Notes: generated from the letters alone by a model not told the origin. Counted from the stretch's first letter, positions 17,877 through 27,022 are shown. The stretch is DNA of 55,250 nt from Gammaproteobacteria bacterium (GCA_030428105.1 JAUIBE010000016.1:1-55250); one strand, 5' to 3'. Numbers and translations are program-made.

Positions 17877-18461
17877 CTAGTTAAAGCTGATCGTAACCTT
17901 TACGCCAATTCCCTGGCCCTCGCTAACGGCTTCGGGCGCAATAAAGGTGGCAGTAAAACCGCCACCGCCCGATATATCCGCGCCTTCGCACAAATCAGGG
18001 CTGAAGGTTGGCGCACAAGTCAGCAAGCGCGTGTCCACCTTGTCGATGGTGCCAGCATTGGCGGCGACTACCGAGCCGGAGAGTTCAAAAGAACCATCCA
18101 TCAGGTTGGTGATAGCCAGGTCGGTGCTGGTTAGCGAGCCAGCGTAGGTGGGTTCTCCGATGGTGCAGGCTGCCGGCACACCCACGGTACCGCACACGTT
18201 TTGCGTCCCGGCGTTGTGCGCCAGGATGATGGTCCACTCGCCAGTGGCGGCCCCGCGGCTCAGTATTGCAGCAAGGGTTTCGGCGCCGGTCTGGGTCAGC
18301 GCGTTCTCAAACTCAACCACCCGCTCAATCCCGCCATCGGAATCGTAAAACGTGAGAACCCACTGGCCTCGAACGTGGATGCCTTCATCGGCAGCCTTGA
18401 CCGCCAGCGGAAGCAGGAGAAGCGTTAGCGCGAGTGTTACAGCCCGGGTAGTCCTGGTCAT
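17877..18461 (-). CDS. Secreted hypothetical protein
   Basis: A 194-residue protein with a signal peptide (MTRTTRAVTLALTLLLLPLAVKA). The mature part is beta-rich, with FENALTQTGAETLAAILSRG, four cysteines that could pair (NVCG, AACTIG, LLTCA, DLCEG) and a closing strand GQGIGVKVTISF. The pattern FxNxxTxxGxxxLAxxL followed by a sandwich ending in VTISF resembles phage-tail-associated or surface sandwich proteins, but I cannot name a family. It heads a two-gene unit with the ETITVSD-repeat protein. Confidence 0.65.
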   Translation of the reverse strand: MTRTTRAVTLALTLLLLPLAVKAADEGIHVRGQWVLTFYDSDGGIERVVEFENALTQTGAETLAAILSRGAATGEWTIILAHNAGTQNVCGTVGVPAACTIGEPTYAGSLTSTDLAITNLMDGSFELSGSVVAANAGTIDKVDTRLLTCAPTFSPDLCEGADISGGGGFTATFIAPEAVSEGQGIGVKVTISFN

Positions 18462-18582
18462 GACGCCACCATTTTTTGCACCTTCCTACCTGACAATTAG
18501 CACCTAACACCCTGTCTGGCAACAAGAAACCGGGGCAAGCCTACTTAATTAGCTGCGGCCATTAAGTAAACTGGCCTCGGAA

Positions 18583-20325
18583 TTAGAAGCGGTTGCAAAA
18601 GCGGATTTTCTGGCGATAGGGAAAGATATCCGCCGGTTCGCCTTGCTTGATTTGCGCCTGCTGCTCACGCCACCACTGCGGGTCGTAGAGGTCGGCGTGG
18701 TGTTTTTCGAAGTAGTCGGCATCGGGGCCGGGGCCGAAAAAGTATGGCCGAAAGGTGGCCGGAAACACATCGCGATCGCTTACCGACCACAGTGAGCTTG
18801 GCGCCATGGCGCCAATTGCGTCCTGGGCCTGCTCCACGTGGCGAAAATCGCAATCGGTCACATAGCAAATCTCGTCGTAGTCGTAGAACACCACCCTCTG
18901 CGAGCGGGTCACGCCGAAATTCTTCTTGAACATATCGCCGGGGAAAATATTGGCGCCGGCCAGGTCTCGAATGGCGCGGCCATACTCGCGAATGGCGCGT
19001 TTTCGCGGTCCGCCGGTGGCGGTCTTGAGGTAGCGGTCCAGCGGCTCCATGCGGCGTTCGATGTAAACGTGCTCGATCACCAGCTTGTCGCCTTCCACCG
19101 CCACGTTCATGGCTGTCTCGTTCAGCAGCTTTTCCAGTAGCGCGGGGTCGAAGCGGTCCAGCGGAACGGCCACTTTGGAGTACTCCAGCGTATCGGCCAG
19201 TCGCCCTACGCGGTCGTGCATCTTGACCAGTTGGTACTTATCGCGCACCTGCTCGCGGGTCATGTCCTTGGGCGGCGCGAACTCATCGCGAATCACCTTG
19301 AAGACGAAATCCAGCGAAGGCAGGTAAAACACCAGCATCACCATCCCCGGCACGCCCGGCGCCACCTGGAAGTTGTCGCGCGAGTGCGCCAGGTGGAAAT
19401 GCAGCATGCGGTAAAACAGGGTCTTGGCCTGCTTGTGCAGGCCGAGCGTGGCGTAAAGGTCCACCACGGACTTGCGCGGCATAAAAGATTTCAGGAACGA
19501 AACGTAGGCGGACGGCACTTCCATCGCCACAAAGAAGTAGGCGCGCGCAAAGCTGAACAGGATGTTGGCGTCACGCAGCTGGTCGATCAGCGTATCCACC
19601 TCCAGGGCGCCCTCGGGACTACGCAGCAACGGAATGATGAACGGGTCGACATCATCGCCGTTGATGGTGCGCCCCACCAGGTAGGCGGCCTTGTTGCGAA
19701 CAAACACCGCGTTCAACACCTGGATCTGGTAATTCGGTTGTCTCCGCCAACGCCGCGGCCGCCCTTCCTTGATGGCCTGCTCCAGGCGGCGCACATCGCG
19801 GCGCAGGTTATCAAAGCGGATGGCAAAACGAGGCCGGGTCAGGATCGACAAGAGACAGCGCCGCAGTTGATTGCGCCCCGGGTAGTGGCTGCGAAAATTC
19901 GGCTGCTCGCCCTGCAGGTGTTCGGTGGAAAGCCCCGGGCGCCAGAATATGTAGCGGTTGTTGTAGTACTCGCGCTTCAGCACGCGGCAAGCCACCGAGT
20001 TGTAGAACGTTTCGGCGCACTCGGCCTGCAGGTGATCCATCAGTTCGCCGATATAGGCGCGCTTGATCTCGCTCCAGTCATCGGCCGTAACGTTGTTGCT
20101 GCTGACGCACGTCTCGATGGTTACCACCGCTTCCTCGACACGCCGGTCGTAACTGTCGATTCGGGCCCGGTTGATGTCAGCAATGCCGCGCCAGTCGCCG
20201 CGCTCGAAACAACCCTGCGCCTGGCGGCTGTAATCCAGGAAGCGGGCGAAATGGCCATCAAAACCCTCGCGAATCAGGCGCGCGATGGTGTCTACAACAG
20301 AGCTGTTGTTGGTGGCGTCGTTCAA
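18583..20325 (-). CDS. aceK: Isocitrate dehydrogenase kinase/phosphatase
   Basis: AceK phosphorylates and dephosphorylates isocitrate dehydrogenase, shifting isocitrate between the TCA cycle and glyoxylate bypass. Family marks include TIARLIREGFDGHFARF at the N-terminus, the kinase-like core with MVLVFYLPSLDFVFKVIRD (Lys of the ATP site), and VFYDYDEICYVTDCDFR. The frame is open back to an ATG at 20460, but those first about 40 codons run through a strong terminator (20426-20451) and do not look like AceK. The TTG at 20325 gives 580 residues, close to the usual 575-600, though it has no clear ribosome-binding site. The start is therefore uncertain. The aceA/aceB genes normally beside it are not in the window. 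Confidence 0.93.
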   Translation of the reverse strand: MNDATNNSSVVDTIARLIREGFDGHFARFLDYSRQAQGCFERGDWRGIADINRARIDSYDRRVEEAVVTIETCVSSNNVTADDWSEIKRAYIGELMDHLQAECAETFYNSVACRVLKREYYNNRYIFWRPGLSTEHLQGEQPNFRSHYPGRNQLRRCLLSILTRPRFAIRFDNLRRDVRRLEQAIKEGRPRRWRRQPNYQIQVLNAVFVRNKAAYLVGRTINGDDVDPFIIPLLRSPEGALEVDTLIDQLRDANILFSFARAYFFVAMEVPSAYVSFLKSFMPRKSVVDLYATLGLHKQAKTLFYRMLHFHLAHSRDNFQVAPGVPGMVMLVFYLPSLDFVFKVIRDEFAPPKDMTREQVRDKYQLVKMHDRVGRLADTLEYSKVAVPLDRFDPALLEKLLNETAMNVAVEGDKLVIEHVYIERRMEPLDRYLKTATGGPRKRAIREYGRAIRDLAGANIFPGDMFKKNFGVTRSQRVVFYDYDEICYVTDCDFRHVEQAQDAIGAMAPSSLWSVSDRDVFPATFRPYFFGPGPDADYFEKHHADLYDPQWWREQQAQIKQGEPADIFPYRQKIRFCNRF

Positions 20326-20425
20326 GGAAAAAACCGGCTTGTTGGCAAGGGGTGACTCTAACGCAAATTGGCCCCGCGTTGCGCCCCGGCGCGCGGCCGC
20401 CCTACTCGTGACTCCCTGGAATGAA

Positions 20426-20451
20426 AAAAGGGCGCATCCCTGCGCCCTTTT
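20426..20451 (-). terminator. Strong Rho-independent terminator
   Basis: A perfect 11-base stem, AAAAGGGCGCA/TGCGCCCTTTT (20426-20436 with 20441-20451), with a 4-base loop and T runs on both strands, so it can work in either direction. It ends the transcript of the secreted protein gene that stops at 20495 and lies inside the longest possible aceK frame, arguing against the ATG at 20460 as the aceK start. Confidence 0.88.
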
Positions 20452-20494
20452 CTCGTCCATCCAAACCAGCGGACATTTGAGGGAAGGTCGAAAA

Positions 20495-21754
20495 CTAGCT
20501 GGATGGGAACTGCACCTGCATGATCACGGTTCCGCCGTCGAGAATCTCGATCAGCTGGCCGCGGGGGTCAAACTGCAGCAGGATCTTGCCGGGCTCCACC
20601 GGGTTGCGGAACTCGAGCTCACCTTCAACGCCGCCGTTCACCAGGTTGACTGCCTGGATGGTGCCCTGGGATACCCCACCCACCCGGAAGTCGTATGCGC
20701 CAACCGGCACATCTTCTATTTCGACGTTGAAGTCGGTGCGATCGCTGCGTACACGGTAGCGGACATCGCCCGAGGCGGCGCCAAAGACCCCGGTGTTGTT
20801 CAGGTCGACTTCAATCTCAACGTCACCGCCGCCATTGTCGTCGTTGCCACCGTTGTCGTCGTTTCCGCCGTTGTCGTCATTGCCGCCGTTATCGTCGTTG
20901 CCGCCATTGTCATCATTACCGCCGTTGTTGTTGCCACCGAACACCGCATTGCCGGAGGTCAGCACGGCGCCTTGCGCATCATGCACTTCGATCACCTGGC
21001 CGCGTGGGTCAAACGTCAGCAGCACTTTGCCGGGCTCGACGGGGCTTCGGAATTCGGTCTCGCCCTGGCCGGTAACGGCTGAGACCACCAAAGCACCACG
21101 GTCGATGCCACCAACAACAATCCGGTAGGTGCCGGCAGGCACATCTTCGGCTTCCACCTTGAACTCGGTGCGGTCGGCGCGCTCTTCGAAATCAGCATGG
21201 CCACTGGCCAGGCCACCGGCGGCGGTCGGCACCAGCGCAATGCGCTCGTCGGTCACATTGACATTTGGCGGCGTGTCATCGGATACACCACCGCTGCAAG
21301 GCATGTTGAACAGGCCGGTGGCGCGCTGCACCGGAAAGGCGCCCGAGCCCACAGCGGCAATATCGGTGGAGAAGTTGACCTGGCCGTCGTCACAGGAGCT
21401 GAACGAGATGTCCATGGTGCCAACCACCTGCACGTTGTCATCGCCCGGGCTGTTGCTTTCCAGGAAGCCAATGCCGGAGCCTTCATACAGGGTCAGTTGC
21501 ACCTGGTCGCCAACTACCGGGCCGACTCCCAGGAACCAGGATGACTCCATGTCGTCCCCGTAGGTGTACCAATACGCCACGGCCACCTTTTCGCCGCTGG
21601 CCTGGTCAACAATCTGCAGGTTGATGCCCTGGCTCTCGTGCTGGGGCTGGTCCCACAGGCCCGAGAAGTTGCGAGTAACAATCAGGTCCTGCGCGGGTGC
21701 TATTGCGGGAAGGGAAAAAACCGCAACGGCAAGTAGGAGAATGTATTTTTTCAT
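20495..21754 (-). CDS. Secreted protein with duplicated C-terminal module and NGGNDD linker repeats
   Basis: A 419-residue protein starting at ATG 21754 (TTGGAGG upstream, signal peptide MKKYILLLAVAVF...PAQ). Longer starts add a non-signal tail. Residues about 22-150 carry the common GLWDQPQHESQGINL...VAYWYTYGDD domain seen alone in many proteobacterial exported proteins. Two copies of a 95-residue module follow, each with (R/S)DRT(E/D)F-V-E-x-EDVP-G-Y, GGxxxG, and F(R)(S/N)PVEPGK-LL-FDPRGQ-IE. They are joined by a flexible (NGGNDD)5 linker encoded by an 18-base tandem repeat. The duplication plus disordered linker suggests two copies of a binding domain. Function unknown. It ends at the terminator downstream. 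Confidence 0.8.
   Translation of the reverse strand: MKKYILLLAVAVFSLPAIAPAQDLIVTRNFSGLWDQPQHESQGINLQIVDQASGEKVAVAYWYTYGDDMESSWFLGVGPVVGDQVQLTLYEGSGIGFLESNSPGDDNVQVVGTMDISFSSCDDGQVNFSTDIAAVGSGAFPVQRATGLFNMPCSGGVSDDTPPNVNVTDERIALVPTAAGGLASGHADFEERADRTEFKVEAEDVPAGTYRIVVGGIDRGALVVSAVTGQGETEFRSPVEPGKVLLTFDPRGQVIEVHDAQGAVLTSGNAVFGGNNNGGNDDNGGNDDNGGNDDNGGNDDNGGNDDNGGGDVEIEVDLNNTGVFGAASGDVRYRVRSDRTDFNVEIEDVPVGAYDFRVGGVSQGTIQAVNLVNGGVEGELEFRNPVEPGKILLQFDPRGQLIEILDGGTVIMQVQFPSS
20828..20937. repeat. 18-base tandem repeat coding for NGGNDD units
   Basis: About five and a half imperfect copies of an 18-base unit inside the secreted-protein gene, differing at synonymous positions only, so the peptide repeat is preserved while the DNA drifts. 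It is a linker-encoding microsatellite likely to change copy number. Confidence 0.85.
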
Positions 21755-21985
21755 TTCAGAGCCTCCAATGCTCAATAAAACCGGGCGCGGCATAGGCCGA
21801 CGGGGCTGATTCGATAGACCGGCCGGAGTTTGATCTGAATTGAGCAGTCGAACATCGCTTCTGGTCACTCTGGCTGGGCTAAAATGAAGCAGGTGAGCAG
21901 ATGTTACTGCGCGCAACTAACTTGCCAATAAACCAAAAATTAACTGAAGATAAATTTTCGATTAAAAGGACAGCCAGGCCGAACA

Positions 21986-22663
21986 ATGAGAATTCTGATT
22001 ATTGAAGACGACTCGCGAATTGCGGATTTCCTGCAGCGCGGCTTGAATTCAGAGGGAAATCATTGCGTGGTCGCCAATGACGGCGACTCTGGCCTGCAAC
22101 TGGCCAAGGGCGGCGATTTCGATCTCGTCCTGCTGGACTTGATGTTGCCAGGCATGCATGGTCTGGAGGTATGCCAGCAGATTCGCATGCGCAAGATTGA
22201 AGTCCCGGTCATCATGCTTACCGGTATGGATAAACCCGACGACATCATCGCCGGCTTGCGCATGGGCGCCGACGATTACCTCACCAAGCCGTTCCTGTTT
22301 GACGAACTGCGCGCGCGGATCCAGGCGGTTACACGCCGCTCTTCCAATGCAGCCAGCCAGGATCACATCCTCAAAGCAGGCGTGCTGGAATTCGACCGCA
22401 AGTCGCTGCGATTCTCAGTGGATGGGAAAGAGCTGGACATGACCGCCAAGGAGCTGGCCCTGATCGAACTGCTGATGAGCAGCCCCGGCACCATCTTCAG
22501 CCGCGAGCGCATTCTCAGCAATGTGTGGGGTATCAACATGGACCCCCTCACCAACGTGGTTGAGGTTTACATTGCCAAGCTGCGCAAGAAGATCGATGCG
22601 GGCTCCGATCGCTCCCTGATCGAGACTGTTCGCGGCCTCGGCTATCGGTTGGCGAGGGCCTGA
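21986..22663 (+). CDS. OmpR/PhoB-type response regulator
   Basis: A 225-residue DNA-binding response regulator. Receiver domain 1-115: acidic pocket EDDS, phospho-acceptor Asp51 in LVLLDLMLPG, Thr in MLTGMD, and the conserved Lys in YLTKPF. Winged-helix domain about 125-222: ELALIELLMSSPGTIFSRERIL, with the recognition helix in VVEVYIAKLRKKI and the wing GYRLA. It is the first gene of a four-gene unit ending with a hybrid histidine kinase, and the next start is 7 bases after its stop. It is likely the output partner of that kinase. Confidence 0.93.
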   Translation: MRILIIEDDSRIADFLQRGLNSEGNHCVVANDGDSGLQLAKGGDFDLVLLDLMLPGMHGLEVCQQIRMRKIEVPVIMLTGMDKPDDIIAGLRMGADDYLTKPFLFDELRARIQAVTRRSSNAASQDHILKAGVLEFDRKSLRFSVDGKELDMTAKELALIELLMSSPGTIFSRERILSNVWGINMDPLTNVVEVYIAKLRKKIDAGSDRSLIETVRGLGYRLARA

Positions 22664-22670
22664 CCGAACC

Positions 22671-23426
22671 TTGGCCCCCGGCGTAAGAAACCTGTGGGTG
22701 TGGACCTTACCCACTGTCGCACTTCTCGGCGCTTTGTGGGCCACGCCCGCCAGGTCACAACCAGATGCCGGCGCATCCAGCGCGCCCGGCACCCTTGCCG
22801 GCAACATCCGCATCACCAGCAAACTGGCCGAACAGCGAATGCGCTTTCGCCTCTACCCCGACATCAAGCCCATTGCTCCACCCGAAGAGGGCCAACTGCG
22901 CGAGGATGAGTGGGCCAACATAGTGGTCTACCTGAAATCCACTCCGGCCCTCCTGGAAGCACAGCAAAGCGCCCCGGCCGAAGCACTGGAAATGGTGCAG
23001 TTGGGAGAAACCTTCATCCCCCACGTGCTGCCGGTGGTGAAAGGCTCAACCGTGGCCTTCCCCAACCAGGACCCTATTTTCCATAACGTGTTTTCGCTCT
23101 CCGGCACCCGGTCGTTCGACCTCGGTCGCTACCCCAAGGGCGAATCCCGCTCAGTAGATTTCGACAAATCCGGCGTGGCGCCGGTGTTTTGCCACCTGCA
23201 CTCGGACATGAGCGCCGTGGTGCTGGTGCTGGACAACCCCTACTTCGCCATCCCCGATGCGCAGGGCCGATACCAGATTGGAAACATTCCGCCCGGCGAA
23301 TACACCGTGGTGGCCTGGCACGAGCGCAGCGAGGAAGTCGAACAGCGGGTGACCATCCGGCCAGGGCAAAGCGTGGAGCTCAACATCACCGTTCCGGTGG
23401 AGGACGATGAAGACGCGGGGCCGTAG
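22671..23426 (+). CDS. Periplasmic cupredoxin-like protein (methylamine-utilisation-like) with carboxypeptidase-regulatory fold
   Basis: A 251-residue exported protein, with a hydrophobic signal at about 10-28 (ending PARSQ). The central cupredoxin-like domain (about 105-190) has a complete type-1 copper ligand set: His138 in FHNVFS, then Cys174, His177 and Met180 in FCHLHSDM. A beta-sandwich of the carboxypeptidase-regulatory type follows (GRYQIGNIPPGEYTVVAWHE). Databases often label such proteins methylamine utilisation protein without proof. The start is uncertain: the TTG at 22671 has only a distant AGGG, and a GTG at 22698 is an alternative. Its end overlaps the next gene by 20 bases. 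A copper-binding or redox-sensing partner for the downstream kinase is inference. Confidence 0.78.
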   Translation: MAPGVRNLWVWTLPTVALLGALWATPARSQPDAGASSAPGTLAGNIRITSKLAEQRMRFRLYPDIKPIAPPEEGQLREDEWANIVVYLKSTPALLEAQQSAPAEALEMVQLGETFIPHVLPVVKGSTVAFPNQDPIFHNVFSLSGTRSFDLGRYPKGESRSVDFDKSGVAPVFCHLHSDMSAVVLVLDNPYFAIPDAQGRYQIGNIPPGEYTVVAWHERSEEVEQRVTIRPGQSVELNITVPVEDDEDAGP

Positions 23427-24555
23427 GCAGAGCTGGTGCCAGTACACGGGCCGGGTAACAGCCGTGGTGCTGGGACTGGCAAGCGCCACGGCCACGGCGC
23501 AAGAGCGTTTCCTGATCGAAGGCATCTTCGATGCAGAGCTGCACGACACCGATTCCAGCTCACACCTGCTCTCGCGCAACGATGGCGACCTGTCGTACGT
23601 GGGTCGCGTCCAGCTCTGGTCAGCGTACCAGCTCTCCCCCGCATTCCAGGTGTATGCATTGGTGGAGGGCGAAATTGAAGATGCCAGCGGCGAAACGGAA
23701 TCCGAGGGCGAGTTCGAGCAATACGCCATTCGCTACACCCACCAGTCACTGCCGTCGTTTTTCATCGAGGCCGGCAGAATCCTGGGCCCGCTAACGGTTT
23801 ATTCCGATCGCCACCTTTCCAGCAAGAACCCGCTGATCGGCCAGCCCTCCACCTTCCTTACCACCTACCCGATCGGCGCGCAGATTGGCGGCTCGTTCGG
23901 CAAGTTCGACTACCGCGCCGCGATGGTGGATGAGCCGGATATCAAGCCCGATTTTCTATCCGTTGAACCGGGCACGGCCTACCGCCCGGTGCTGGGTTTT
24001 GGCTACTCGCCGGTCCAGCAGTTGCGCTTTGGCATGTCCTACACCAACGGCCCCTACCTGGGCGATGAAGCCGATGAAGGCCTTCCCGGCGGAAGCACAT
24101 GGAAGGACTACGACCAGGATGTGCTGGGGTTCGATTTCCAATACAGCGCTGGCTACCTGGAACTGAACGGCCAATACGTCCGCGCGGAGTACGAAATCCC
24201 CTTCAGCGTCGAGGATTCCGATACACAGAGTTACTACGTGGAACTGAAATACACGTTCACGCCACGCTGGTACGGGGCGGTGCGTTACGGGCGCAACCAG
24301 GAGACTGCCATCGAGTATTCGGGCGGCCTCGACTGGGCGCACCAGGAAGTGGATTTTGGCGATCTTGAAGTTGGCGCTGGATACCGCCTGAGCCCCGCCA
24401 CCCAGCTTAAAGTGGCCTACCGAAACATCCAGATGGATGAAGACGTTGCGCTGCTGGGCGGCACGAAGAACGGCCACGCGCTATCACTGCAGTTCTCGCA
24501 CCAGTTTGACATGCGCTCGTGGTGGGATCGCCTGCAGGCGAGCAGCGGCAATTGA
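23407..24555 (+). CDS. Outer-membrane beta-barrel protein (porin-like)
   Basis: A 382-residue protein with a signal peptide (about 1-31, ending TATAQ) and a sequence dominated by alternating aromatic/hydrophobic strands with acidic turns (LWSAYQLSPAFQVYALVEGEIED, FGYSPVQQLRFGMSYTNG, YYVELKYTFTPRWYGAVRYGR). It ends near LSLQFSHQFDMRSWWDRL, all typical of outer-membrane barrels. I cannot place it in a named porin family. Translation is coupled to both neighbours: 20 bases overlap upstream and one base to the kinase downstream. It could be a channel whose substrate is sensed by the kinase. Confidence 0.78.
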   Translation: MKTRGRRQSWCQYTGRVTAVVLGLASATATAQERFLIEGIFDAELHDTDSSSHLLSRNDGDLSYVGRVQLWSAYQLSPAFQVYALVEGEIEDASGETESEGEFEQYAIRYTHQSLPSFFIEAGRILGPLTVYSDRHLSSKNPLIGQPSTFLTTYPIGAQIGGSFGKFDYRAAMVDEPDIKPDFLSVEPGTAYRPVLGFGYSPVQQLRFGMSYTNGPYLGDEADEGLPGGSTWKDYDQDVLGFDFQYSAGYLELNGQYVRAEYEIPFSVEDSDTQSYYVELKYTFTPRWYGAVRYGRNQETAIEYSGGLDWAHQEVDFGDLEVGAGYRLSPATQLKVAYRNIQMDEDVALLGGTKNGHALSLQFSHQFDMRSWWDRLQASSGN

Positions 24556-24556
24556 C

Positions 24557-27022
24557 ATGAGCGCGACCAGCAAGAACGTGGTTGCTGTCGACCGGGCCGA
24601 GCCATCCGCCTTGCGCAAGGCGCTCTCCGGCCTGGGCGGGCTGAGCCTCAGCACCAAGGCCATCCTGCTGAGCGTTGGCCTCACCACCTTCGTGATCGTG
24701 CTGGCGTTTGCCACCGTCAGCATCGAAATTCGCAACGAAACCAAGCAGATCCTGCAGGACATTCTCAACCGCAGCGAACGCCAGGTTGAAACCATCAAGG
24801 AAGACAAGCTCAGCCAGTTGCTGTGGGTTTCCGACCAGGTGGCCAACAATCCCACCTTGCGCGCGGCCATGGAAACCTACCGCATGGAAGCAGGCGGCAG
24901 CGAAGAGAGCGGTGCGGAGTTGCTGGCCACCCTGCAGAATGAGCTGAACAAGGCATGGAGTGGGCTGGCCAACGACCTGCTGTTTGTCACCGATGAACAG
25001 GGCCGGCTACTGGCGTTCAACGAGCGCATGGATTCCGGCCTGGTGTTGCAGGAAGACCTGTCCAGCAAGCCACCGGTCAGCGCGGTGCTGAACCCTGCTT
25101 CGCCCGGCGGCAGTAACTCGGGCGTAATCGAGCTGAATGGCCAGCACTACTTCGTTGGTTCATCGCCGGTCAGCCTGCGCGGCTATGTCATCGGCACCCT
25201 CACCCTCGGCGACCGCATCGACAGCAGTTTCCTGCCCAACCTGCGCGGATTTTTTGGCGGTGACATCGCGGTCACCGTGGGTGGAGAAAGCATCGCTTCG
25301 ACGCTACCGGCCGTTCCGGGTAGCCAGGACACCACCCTTGCGCCCGGCGGCGTGGACCCGAACAACATCAAGCCCGACGGCACCACGGAAATTGGCGGCG
25401 AGGAATTTATCGTCACCTCCATGACACTCGGTGTTGATGACTCCGGCAATGAGGTCAACCTGTTCCTGCTGCGCTCGCTGAGCGAAGCCATGGAACAACC
25501 CAACCAGATGCTGATGAAAACCCTGGCCACGCAGGCGTTGGTGGCCGTGTTGCTAGGCGCCCTGCTTGCCTGGGTGGCGGTCAAAACCAGCCTGCGACCG
25601 CTGGAGAAATTCGTCGGCTTCATGAAAGGCGTGGCGGATACCGGTGACTATTCTCGCCGCTTTCGGCTGGGGAAATCCGAGACCGAAGTCGCCAGTGAAG
25701 CCCCTGGCGAAAAACCTGAGCATGCCGGCGTCCGCAACGCCAACGAACTCGACCTGCTGGTCAGCGGCATCAACGGGATGCTCTCCACCATCGAGGCCCG
25801 GGACAGCTCGTTGAAAAGTGCTCACGCCGAACTGGAAGCCGGTATCCAGGTGCTGCGCCAGAAAGAAGAAGAATTGCTTCAACTGCAGAAGATGGAGGCC
25901 ATGGGCCTGCTGGCCGGTGGCCTGGCGCATGACTTCAACAACATTCTCATGGTGGTTTCCGGCTTTGCCGAGATGGCGCTGCGCAACCTGGAAGACGAAC
26001 ACCTGGCGCGCGCCGACATCGAAGAAGTGCTCAAAGCCAGCAACAGCGCAACCCTGTTGACCCGCCAGTTGCTGTCATTCAGCAGCAAGCAGGTCACCCG
26101 GCCAAGGATTATCAATGTCAATGACCTGATCCGCGACCTGGAGAAAATCCTCCGCCGCGTGGTGGGGGACTCGATCGAGTTGCAGACCGACCTGGAAGAC
26201 AACCTTGGAACCATCCTGGCCGACCGCGCGCAGATCGAGCAGGTGCTGCTGAACCTCACCGTCAACGGCCGCGATGCGATTGCCGACAGCGGCAACATCC
26301 ACATCACCACAAGCACGGTGGAACCAGGCGGCGAGCTGGCGACCGAGGACGGGCTGGACCTGGGCGCAGCGCACATTGTCATATCCGTCAGCGACGACGG
26401 TTGCGGCATCAGCCACGAAACCCAGGAACACATGTTTGAGCCGTTTTTCACTACGAAGGAAAAGGGCAAGGGCACCGGGCTGGGCCTGTCCACGGTCAGC
26501 CGCATCGTCAGCCAGGGGAATGGTCATATCCGGGTTCACAGCACGCCCGGCCAGGGCACCACGTTCAGGATCTACCTGCCACGCATGAGCGAGGCCGCCG
26601 AGAAGACCAGCGCGCCCAGCGCGCCAACGCTATCGACACAGTCAGCCACTGTCATGGTGGTGGAAGATGAGAGGGAAGTGCGCGCCGTGGTATGCAAAAT
26701 GCTGCGCTCACACGGCTACGAGGTGGTGGAAGCCACCAGCCCGCAACACGCCATCGAACTGTTCAGGGACCAGGGCCAGCACATAGACCTGTTGCTTACC
26801 GACATCATCATGCCGGGCATGAATGGACGCGAGCTGCACCAGGAAATCGACCGCCTGAAGCCCGGCATCAAGACGCTGTTCATGTCGGGCTACGCCGATG
26901 GCGCCATCGACGAAGCCGGCATCCGCTCCAGCAGCGTCAACTTCCTGCAAAAACCTTTCGCACCCGAAGCACTGGTGGCCAAGCTGAGCCAGATCCTCAA
27001 GGGCGGCCGGACGAACGACTAA
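24557..27022 (+). CDS. Membrane hybrid sensor histidine kinase
   Basis: An 821-residue kinase. The start is ATG 24557, one base after the barrel gene's stop; the longer frame lacks a signal. Membrane helix 1 at about 34-56, a periplasmic sensor of about 265 residues (57-323), helix 2 at about 325-343, a HAMP-like linker to about 415, a coiled coil to 447, HisKA with His458 in GGLAHDFNN, the HATPase domain (NLTVNGRDAI, GCGIS, TKEKGKGTGLGLS), then a receiver domain with Asp749 in LLLTDIIMPGMNG. The receiver at the C-terminus may feed a phosphorelay or limit output to the OmpR-type regulator of the same operon. It ends with a 4-base overlap with the convergent hydrolase. Confidence 0.93.
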   Translation: MSATSKNVVAVDRAEPSALRKALSGLGGLSLSTKAILLSVGLTTFVIVLAFATVSIEIRNETKQILQDILNRSERQVETIKEDKLSQLLWVSDQVANNPTLRAAMETYRMEAGGSEESGAELLATLQNELNKAWSGLANDLLFVTDEQGRLLAFNERMDSGLVLQEDLSSKPPVSAVLNPASPGGSNSGVIELNGQHYFVGSSPVSLRGYVIGTLTLGDRIDSSFLPNLRGFFGGDIAVTVGGESIASTLPAVPGSQDTTLAPGGVDPNNIKPDGTTEIGGEEFIVTSMTLGVDDSGNEVNLFLLRSLSEAMEQPNQMLMKTLATQALVAVLLGALLAWVAVKTSLRPLEKFVGFMKGVADTGDYSRRFRLGKSETEVASEAPGEKPEHAGVRNANELDLLVSGINGMLSTIEARDSSLKSAHAELEAGIQVLRQKEEELLQLQKMEAMGLLAGGLAHDFNNILMVVSGFAEMALRNLEDEHLARADIEEVLKASNSATLLTRQLLSFSSKQVTRPRIINVNDLIRDLEKILRRVVGDSIELQTDLEDNLGTILADRAQIEQVLLNLTVNGRDAIADSGNIHITTSTVEPGGELATEDGLDLGAAHIVISVSDDGCGISHETQEHMFEPFFTTKEKGKGTGLGLSTVSRIVSQGNGHIRVHSTPGQGTTFRIYLPRMSEAAEKTSAPSAPTLSTQSATVMVVEDEREVRAVVCKMLRSHGYEVVEATSPQHAIELFRDQGQHIDLLLTDIIMPGMNGRELHQEIDRLKPGIKTLFMSGYADGAIDEAGIRSSSVNFLQKPFAPEALVAKLSQILKGGRTND

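Noticed and set aside
19216-20355. 379-codon plus-strand frame opposite aceK
   Set aside because: Antisense shadow of aceK; no start signal and composition (His, Val, Gly, Gln, Arg rich) characteristic of a reverse reading.
20828-20937. Regular repeats that could be taken as a CRISPR array
   Set aside because: The unit is 18 bases, without spacers, keeps reading frame and codes for NGGNDD; a coding microsatellite, not CRISPR.
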